This document shows positions 33,001 to 38,561 of a DNA stretch of 38,561 nucleotides, in pieces. The translations under genes were made by a program, and so were the position numbers. The first letter of the stretch is position 1. Each line of letters starts with the position of its first letter. The notes below the pieces were generated by a model. The model saw nothing but the letters and a program-made list of their open reading frames with translations, was not told the DNA's origin and did no database searches. Origin of the DNA: Oscillospiraceae bacterium (GTDB lineage: Bacteria; Bacillota; Clostridia; Oscillospirales; Acutalibacteraceae); assembly GCA_015066175.1 (NCBI GenBank), contig SVOW01000013.1:1-38561 (forward strand), read 5' to 3'.

Positions 33001-36000
33001 TGTATGAGTGATTTTTCACCAAGGCATTGTTCAAGAATAAGCTTAAAAGCATCAACAAACTTCTGTATTTTTTTCTCTTTGTATAGATCTGTGCAATATT
33101 CTACCATTACAACAACATCATCTTTTCTCGGCATAATGTTGAATGTAAAATCACATTTTGCTGATGTAATGGGGACAGGCAAAAGTTCAGCCTTTTTATC
33201 ACCAAAAACAACATCTGTCATCTGCTCACTCTGATAAGCAAACATAACATCAAACAGCGGATTTCTACCGCTTGTTTCAATGTTAAGTTTCTTTACGAGT
33301 TCACCAAAAGGATAGTTCTGATTGTCAATTGCAGCAACAGAGTTTGCTTTGACCTCATTAAGCAAGTCAATAACAGTCTTGTTTCCTTCGGGCTTGTTTC
33401 TGAGAGCAATGGTATTAACAAACATACCGATTGTGTTAAGGAAATGACTTTCCCTACCGCTTACAGGCATACCTACAACAATGTCTTCATTACCCGAAAA
33501 CTTTGAAAGCAGAATATTAAAGCAAGACATATAGAAGACATAAGGAGTAATATTCAATTCCTTACATTTTGCAGTAATTTTGTTATGCAAATCAATATCA
33601 ATTACATCATAAACAGAACTTCCATCGAACGACTGCTTGTCCGTTCTCGCTATATCCGTAGGTAGTTCAAGAACAGGTATTTCGTCATCGAATACTGAAA
33701 GCCAATATTTTTCGCTTTCTTCAAGATTTACTTTCTGTACTGCAAATTCACCGTACTGAACAGTATTATCTTCAAGTTCTCTGCCCATATAGAGTTCATT
33801 GAGTTCTTTGAAGAATATGGGCATAGTACCACCGTCAGAGATGATATGATGAATATCAATCATAACGGTGTTTTCGTAATATCCCACACGAAGTAACGGA
33901 GATTTTTCCAAATCAAAAGGACGGATGAAATCTTTTAATGTCTTTTCAAAAATGGCTCCACTTGTCAGGGGCGCTGTCACCGCAGGTGACTGAGAGGTAG
34001 TCTCTCCCTCCGTCTGCGACGATGTCGCATCCACCTCCCTCGTCAGAAGGAGGCTGACTTTCTCTACAACACATTCTGCAGTACCATCAATAACCTGCAT
34101 AATATGACCGTTCTGATTTTCAAAATGTGTTCGTAAACTTTCGTGTCTTTCAATAAGTTTATTAACTGCACTTTGAAGTCTTTCAACATCAAGACTTTCA
34201 ACCTTGAATACATAAGGAATATTGTAAAGTGTTGAATTACCGTTCTTACTCTGTGCAGTATATACACGCATCTGTGCAGGTGTGGCAGGGATAACATTGC
34301 CGTACTCCATTCCGGCTGTTTCTGATTCTTTTTTAGTCAGCTCTTTTGCAAGATCCTGAACGGTATCACAATCAAAGATAGTTCTTACCTGAACGTCGTA
34401 ACCTTTTGATTCAAGCTGACTTGTCAGTTCAATTGCTTTGAGGCTATCTCCGCCAATATCAAAGAAATTATCAAGTGTACTCACTTTTTCACAACCGAGA
34501 ACCGCTTTAACTGAATCTACAAGAGCCTGTTCTTTTTCAGTTTTTGGTGCAATGTACTCTACTGCTGTTTCAATGTTTTCAAGGTCGATTTCAGGCAGAG
34601 TTTTTCTGCTGATTTTACCGCTTGAAGTAAGAGGCATTTCATCAAGATGTGTGAATATATGCGGAAGCATATACTTCGGCAATTTTTCAGCGATAACTGC
34701 TTTGATTTCCTGTGCTGATTTTTCTTCACCTGTATAAAAAGCACAGATAAGCTGTCTGCCTTCGCTGTTCTTGCGGACAACTACAACAGACATATTTATG
34801 CCGTCAACACTTGAAATTGCGTTCTCTATTTCGCCAAGTTCAATACGAAGTCCACGGATTTTAACCTGAAAATCGTTTCTACCGACATAGGCGATATTGC
34901 CGTCTTTTCGCCAGTAAGCAAGGTCGCCGGTTTTATACATCTTACCCTCACCAAAGGGGTTATCTATAAACTTTTCTGCAGTGAGTTCAGGTCGGTTAAG
35001 ATATCCTGCACCAACACAGTCACCTGCAATGCAAAGCTCACCTGTCACTCCTATGGGTACAGGCTTCATATATTTATCTACAATGTAGATTTGAGTGTTT
35101 GCTATGGGTTTACCGATGGTGATATCTTTTTCTTTAATCTCTGCATTTGTTACCCATACAGTTGCTTCTGTGGGTCCGTAAATATTAAATATTTCAGCGT
35201 CAGTTAATTCTTTAAGTTCTTCAACAAGAGAACTTTCAAGTGCTTCACCACCGAGAATGATAACCTTAATCGTTTTAAGATAATCAAGCTGTTCCTTATC
35301 AACGATAAGGGACTTCATTTTTGTTGGTGTAGTCTGCAATACATCAGTTGGATTCACTTTGATTAAATCATTAAGTTTACTCTGCAACTTTGCTTGTTCT
35401 TCACTTGCAAGTATAATTTCCATACCGTTTGCAAGAGGCAATAAACTTTCCGTAACAAAAATATCAAAACCAACTGTTGTTACAGAAACAATGTTTTTGT
35501 AACTTTCTTTGATTATACTATGCACTACGTTATTATTATTATTATTATTTACGTAGTTGACAACATTGCTATGTGTCAGAAGTGTACCTTTCGGCTTACC
35601 TGTAGAACCTGAAGTATAAATGCAATAGCAGTTGTCTACACAGTAAACAACGGTATCAGGATTATTAACACTTGAATTATCAAGAAGTTCAGATATATTT
35701 TGAGCAGTAACACATAACTTTGCACCGCTGTCCTCAATCATATAATCTATTCTATCTTGTGGATAATCAGGGTCAATAGGCATATATGCCGCACCGGATT
35801 TGAGAATACCAAGCATTGTTGACAAAAGATAACTTCTTCTCGGAAGCATAAATGCTACAATGTCACCATTGCCAATACCTTTTTCAACAAGTGAATGTGC
35901 AATTCTGTTTGCTTCTTCATTAAGTTCTTTGTATGTAAGAGTTTTGTCACAAGCAACAACTGCAATTTTGTCAGGTGCTTTTTCTGCCTGTTCTTCAAAC

Positions 36001-38561
36001 AACTGATGGACGCACTTATCCCTTGGATAATCTACTGCTGTATCGTTAAAATCAAAGAGAAGTGTGTTCTTTTCTTCTTTGTTCATTGCTTCAATATCTT
36101 TAATAAGCGTATTTTCCGTAAGACATTGTTCAAGTATTAACTTGAAAGCATCAACAAATTTCTGTATCTTCTTTTCTTTGTAAAGATCTGTGCAATATTC
36201 CACCATTACAACTACATCATCATTTCTCGGCATGATGTTGAATGTAAAATCGCATTTTGCTGATGTAATGGGCACAGGCAGAAGTTCTGCCTTTTTATCA
36301 CCAAAGATAACATCTGTCATCTGCTCACTCTGATAAGCAAACATAACATCAAACAAAGGATTTCTGCCGTTTGTTTCAATACCAAGCTTTTTAACAAGCT
36401 CACCAAAGGGATAATTCTGATTATCAATAGCGGAAATTGAATTTACTTTAACTTCATTGAGAAAAGCTGTAATGGCTTTTGTTCCTTCGGGTTTACTTCT
36501 CAATGCAACGGTATTAACAAACATACCGATTGTGTTAAGGAAATGACTGCTTCTGCCGCTTACGGGCATACCTACTACAATGTCTTCATTCCCTGAAAAC
36601 TTTGAGAGAAGAATATTAAAACAAGACATATAGAAGACATAAGGTGTGATATTAAGTTCCTTGCATTTTGCTGTAATCCTATTATGTAAGTCAATATCAA
36701 TTACATCATAAACAGAACTACCGTTAAATGACTGCTTGTCTGTTCTTGCGATATCAGTAGGTAATTCAAGAACAGGTATTTCGTCATCGAATACTGAAAG
36801 CCAATACTTTTCGCAATCTCCAAGATTTACTTTTTGAACTGCAAATTCACCATACTGAACTCCATTATCTTCAAGTTCTCTCCCCATATAGAGTTCATTG
36901 AGCTCTTTCAAAAATACGGGCATAGTACCACCGTCAGAAATGATATGGTGAATATCAATCATAACGGTATTTTCATGATATCCTACACGAAGAAGTGTAG
37001 ATTGGGTTAAATCAAAAGGTCTTACAAAGGAAAGAACATCACCACTTAAAAGTTTTTCAACAGTAACATTCGCAGATTCATCAATAACCTGCATAATATG
37101 TCCGTTTTGATTTTCAAAATGTGTTCTTAAACTTTCGTGTCTTTCGATAAGTTTATTAACTGCACTTTGAAGTCTTTCGATATCAAATTCCTCAACTTTA
37201 AATACATAGGGAATATTGTAAAGAGTTGAATCTGAGTTCATACTCTGTGCAGTATAAACTCGCATCTGTGCAGGTGTGGCAGGGATAACACTACCATATT
37301 CAACTTTTATTGTTTCAGTTTCTTTAACGATGAGATTTTTTGCAAGTTCCTGAATTGTTTCACAATCGAAGATAGTCTTAACCTGAACATCATAACCTCT
37401 TGATTCAAGCTTACTTGTAAGCTCAATTGCTTTAAGGCTGTCACCACCGATGTCAAAGAAATTATCAAGGGTGCTGACTTTTTCACAACCAAGAATATCC
37501 TTAATTGAATCAACAAGAACCTGTTCTTCTTCTGTTTCAGGCGCAACATATTCGACCGTTGTTTCAATGTTTTCAAGGTCAATTTCGGGCAAAGTTTTTC
37601 TGCTGATTTTACCACTTGAAGTAAGAGGCATTTCATCAAGATGTGTGAAAATGTGGGGAATCATATACTTAGGTAATTTCTCACCAATAACAGTTTTGAT
37701 TTCTTGTGCAGACTTTTCTTCACCTGTGTAGAAAGCGCAGATAAGCTGTCTGCCTTCGCTGTTTTTACGGACAACTACAACAGACATATTTATTCCGTCA
37801 ACGCTTGAAATTGCATTTTCAATTTCACCAAGTTCAATACGAAGTCCTCTGATTTTAACCTGAAAATCGTTTCTGCCTACATAAGCATTATTTCCGTCTT
37901 CACGCCAATAGGCAAGGTCACCTGTTTTGTACATCTTGCCTTCGCCAAAGGGGTTATCAATGAACTTTTCTGCGGTGAGTTCAGGGCGGTTAAGATAACC
38001 TGCGCCGACACAATCACCCGCGATACAAAGTTCACCCGTTACACCGATAGGCACAGTCTTCATATATTTATCTACAATGTAGATTTGTGTATTTGCTATG
38101 GGTTTACCGATCGTTATATCTAAATCTTTGACTTCTGCATTTGTTACCCACACAGTTGCTTCTGTGGGACCGTAAATATTAAATATTTCAGCGTCGGTTA
38201 ATTCTTTAAGTTCTTCAACAAGTGAACTTTCAAGTGCTTCACCTCCGAGAATGATAACCTTTACTGTTTTAAGATAATCAATCTGTTCCTTGTCAACGAT
38301 AAGGGACTTCATCTTTGTTGGCGTAGTCTGCAGAACATCAGCAGGTTTTGCTTTAATCAAATCATTAAGCTTGCCTTGTAACTTCGACTGTTCTTCATTT
38401 GCAAGAACAATTTCCATACCGTTTGCAAGAGGCAATAAACTTTCCGTAACAAAGATATCAAAGCCAACTGTTGTTACAGATACGATATTTTCGTAACTTT
38501 CTTTGATTATGCTGTGCACTACGTTATTATTATTATTATTATTTACATAGTTTGCAACATT
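30006..38561 (-). CDS. NRPS, A-T-C-A-T-C-A-T-reductase (5' end outside window)
   Basis: The frame is open to the right edge, so the gene starts beyond the window; 2851 residues are visible. Domain order by position: partial A (about 37560-38561), T (37430-37475), C (about 36080-37300), A (about 34560-36020), T (34430-34475), C (about 32980-34310, carrying an inserted repeat), A (about 31490-32920), T (31360-31400), reductase (30009-31180, GATGYLGIH and YGRSK). Pocket residues read DITQIGIVW for the first two A domains, the same as A1 of the other NRPS, and DAMFVGIVC for the last. Both C domains have intact HHIISDGG. The product is predicted to be a peptide of at least three residues released as an aldehyde. 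It is the upstream gene of the visible operon. Confidence 0.95.
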   Translation of the reverse strand, partial: NVANYVNNNNNNNVVHSIIKESYENIVSVTTVGFDIFVTESLLPLANGMEIVLANEEQSKLQGKLNDLIKAKPADVLQTTPTKMKSLIVDKEQIDYLKTVKVIILGGEALESSLVEELKELTDAEIFNIYGPTEATVWVTNAEVKDLDITIGKPIANTQIYIVDKYMKTVPIGVTGELCIAGDCVGAGYLNRPELTAEKFIDNPFGEGKMYKTGDLAYWREDGNNAYVGRNDFQVKIRGLRIELGEIENAISSVDGINMSVVVVRKNSEGRQLICAFYTGEEKSAQEIKTVIGEKLPKYMIPHIFTHLDEMPLTSSGKISRKTLPEIDLENIETTVEYVAPETEEEQVLVDSIKDILGCEKVSTLDNFFDIGGDSLKAIELTSKLESRGYDVQVKTIFDCETIQELAKNLIVKETETIKVEYGSVIPATPAQMRVYTAQSMNSDSTLYNIPYVFKVEEFDIERLQSAVNKLIERHESLRTHFENQNGHIMQVIDESANVTVEKLLSGDVLSFVRPFDLTQSTLLRVGYHENTVMIDIHHIISDGGTMPVFLKELNELYMGRELEDNGVQYGEFAVQKVNLGDCEKYWLSVFDDEIPVLELPTDIARTDKQSFNGSSVYDVIDIDLHNRITAKCKELNITPYVFYMSCFNILLSKFSGNEDIVVGMPVSGRSSHFLNTIGMFVNTVALRSKPEGTKAITAFLNEVKVNSISAIDNQNYPFGELVKKLGIETNGRNPLFDVMFAYQSEQMTDVIFGDKKAELLPVPITSAKCDFTFNIMPRNDDVVVMVEYCTDLYKEKKIQKFVDAFKLILEQCLTENTLIKDIEAMNKEEKNTLLFDFNDTAVDYPRDKCVHQLFEEQAEKAPDKIAVVACDKTLTYKELNEEANRIAHSLVEKGIGNGDIVAFMLPRRSYLLSTMLGILKSGAAYMPIDPDYPQDRIDYMIEDSGAKLCVTAQNISELLDNSSVNNPDTVVYCVDNCYCIYTSGSTGKPKGTLLTHSNVVNYVNNNNNNNVVHSIIKESYKNIVSVTTVGFDIFVTESLLPLANGMEIILASEEQAKLQSKLNDLIKVNPTDVLQTTPTKMKSLIVDKEQLDYLKTIKVIILGGEALESSLVEELKELTDAEIFNIYGPTEATVWVTNAEIKEKDITIGKPIANTQIYIVDKYMKPVPIGVTGELCIAGDCVGAGYLNRPELTAEKFIDNPFGEGKMYKTGDLAYWRKDGNIAYVGRNDFQVKIRGLRIELGEIENAISSVDGINMSVVVVRKNSEGRQLICAFYTGEEKSAQEIKAVIAEKLPKYMLPHIFTHLDEMPLTSSGKISRKTLPEIDLENIETAVEYIAPKTEKEQALVDSVKAVLGCEKVSTLDNFFDIGGDSLKAIELTSQLESKGYDVQVRTIFDCDTVQDLAKELTKKESETAGMEYGNVIPATPAQMRVYTAQSKNGNSTLYNIPYVFKVESLDVERLQSAVNKLIERHESLRTHFENQNGHIMQVIDGTAECVVEKVSLLLTREVDATSSQTEGETTSQSPAVTAPLTSGAIFEKTLKDFIRPFDLEKSPLLRVGYYENTVMIDIHHIISDGGTMPIFFKELNELYMGRELEDNTVQYGEFAVQKVNLEESEKYWLSVFDDEIPVLELPTDIARTDKQSFDGSSVYDVIDIDLHNKITAKCKELNITPYVFYMSCFNILLSKFSGNEDIVVGMPVSGRESHFLNTIGMFVNTIALRNKPEGNKTVIDLLNEVKANSVAAIDNQNYPFGELVKKLNIETSGRNPLFDVMFAYQSEQMTDVVFGDKKAELLPVPITSAKCDFTFNIMPRKDDVVVMVEYCTDLYKEKKIQKFVDAFKLILEQCLGEKSLIQDIEAMGKQEKQTLMFVFNDTAVEYSRDKCVHQLFEEQAEKNPDKVAVVACDKTLTYNELNEEANRIAHSLLEKGIGRGDIVAFMLPRRSYLLSTMIGILKSGAAYMPIDPDYPRDRIEYMLTESNAKYCVDESNIAGLLANTKTINSSVLVDSNDIFCALHTSGSTGKPKMSLLKHGGMMNFITANSKFWQDINTVVSATIVTFDAFQMDSVLSIAQGKQLVLANEDEIYNQILFERLFEHSDSNMFFSTPTKIENYIESSNDKKYLSKIKSFVIGGEVFSEHLLELIKNKSPNSRVYNIYGPTETTVCVMVDELKNDKEITIGKPIANTQIYIVDKYMKPVPVGVTGELCIAGDCVGAGYLNRPELTAEKFIDNPFSKGKMYKTGDLAYWREDGNIAYVGRNDFQVKIRGLRIELGEIENAISSVDGINMSVVVVRKNSEGRQLICAFYTGEEKSTQEIKAVIGEKLPKYMLPHIFTHLDEMPLTSSGKINRNTLPEINLENIESTVEYVAPETYMQKELCKLVESVLNTTPVGITDDFFDLGGDSLKAIEFVSKAHNEGIYFNLQNVFDYPNIKALYECIENGDKQVVSFADIDFAEVNKVLEKNKVDYISAPQKTDVGNILLAGATGYLGIHILADYLDNDNGIAYCLVRGKNQEDSERRFNDLLKLYFGDKYNNTNRIIVVCSDLQKDKFGLSDAEYNELTGKIDTVINCAASVKHYGSYKYFYEANVETTKRLIDFCKLADAKLIHTSTLSVSGNSFADSFDGYVSKEEKHFYESSLYIEQPLDNVYGRSKFEAEKAVLDAIVDGLDANIMRMGNLTNRLSDGQFQKNHESNAFLQRVKSILELGVFPDYLIKDTMYSEFTPIDEAASAVMTIARHFNSDKTVFHINSTKVVHFDKLFEIFNNLEMRVNIVDGVTFTNALRETTKQAGMEHIFETFINDMDENDQLNYDSNIRIENDFTVEYLRMLGFEWADIGFDYLCKYVNYFKKIEYLR
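33967..34048 (-). repeat. Palindromic repeat inserted in frame in a condensation domain
   Basis: About 78 extra bases, relative to the homologous condensation domain at 24056-24080, fall between the shared flanks TCCACTTGTCA and AGGCTGA. The insert holds three hairpins: GTCACC/GGTGAC (33976-33990), TGCGAC/GTCGCA (34015-34029) and CCTCC/GGAGG (34034-34053, overlapping the right flank). It is GC-rich against an AT-rich gene and looks like the intergenic palindromic repeats of gut Clostridia. It adds 26 codons rich in Thr, Ser and Glu without breaking the frame. Exact ends are approximate. Confidence 0.8.
35529..35549 (-). repeat. AAT microsatellite coding for seven Asn (middle A of first NRPS)
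   Basis: Six AAT codons and one AAC lie between NYV and VVHS of the adenylation domain, the same site as the other poly-Asn tracts. Confidence 0.95.
38523..38543 (-). repeat. AAT microsatellite coding for seven Asn (partial A of first NRPS)
   Basis: Six AAT codons and one AAC lie between NYV and VVHS, close to the right edge of the window. Confidence 0.95.

Noticed and set aside
20110-38561. Assigning amino acids from the adenylation pocket codes
   Set aside because: The codes (DITQIGIVW, DACHMAGIG, DAMFVGIVC) do not match a well-known entry closely enough, and my alignment to GrsA was by eye.

Overview
The window comes from a low-GC, spore-forming Firmicute, most likely a gut-type Clostridium-class (Oscillospiraceae/Ruminococcaceae-like) bacterium. 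The basis is the conserved rpsT / gpr-spoIIP sporulation block, Firmicute ribosome-binding sites and sigma-A promoters, short GC-rich palindromic repeats of a kind common in gut Clostridia, and an NRPS family best known from that group. The species cannot be fixed from the 95 bases of 16S rRNA present.

Left third (1-9 kb): the 5' end of a 16S rRNA gene with its promoter and leader, a TTG-started zinc-ribbon membrane protein, then the sporulation cluster gpr-spoIIP-small membrane protein divergent from rpsT. Next comes a minus-strand operon dut / ROK sugar kinase / TRIC-like channel / AGCS amino-acid symporter / aroB. Two enzymes here carry unusual substitutions: AroB lacks a zinc-ligand histidine, and the ROK kinase lacks its zinc cysteines.

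Middle (9-18.6 kb): transport genes. There are two paralogous MFS carriers, one sharing a palindromic divergent promoter with dut. An operon holds a stand-alone ProC dimerisation domain, a secreted beta-propeller glycosidase-like protein and an OPA-type MFS carrier. mntP, a PnuC-like transporter and an XRE regulator with a membrane domain follow. About 0.9 kb of gene-free DNA (17.7-18.6 kb) carries tandem hairpin repeat elements separated by a recurring AT palindrome.

Right half (18.3-38.56 kb): one tightly packed minus-strand NRPS operon, reading from right to left. Its order is a giant NRPS whose 5' end lies outside the window (A-T-C-A-T-C-A-T-R), a membrane protein broken by a one-base frameshift, a fatty-acyl ligase, an acyl carrier protein, a second NRPS (C-A-T-C-A-T-R), a 4'-phosphopantetheinyl transferase, an unrecognised 298-aa protein and a terminator. 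Both NRPSs end in a thioester reductase, so the operon should release two peptide aldehydes (or products derived from them). At least the second should be N-acylated by the ligase-ACP pair. The cluster resembles the gut-Clostridia peptide-aldehyde NRPS families (dipeptide aldehydes, ruminopeptin). Sequence-level oddities are in-frame AAT microsatellites coding for poly-Asn in four adenylation domains, a palindromic repeat inserted in frame into a condensation domain, and signs of gene conversion and adenylation-subdomain swapping between modules.
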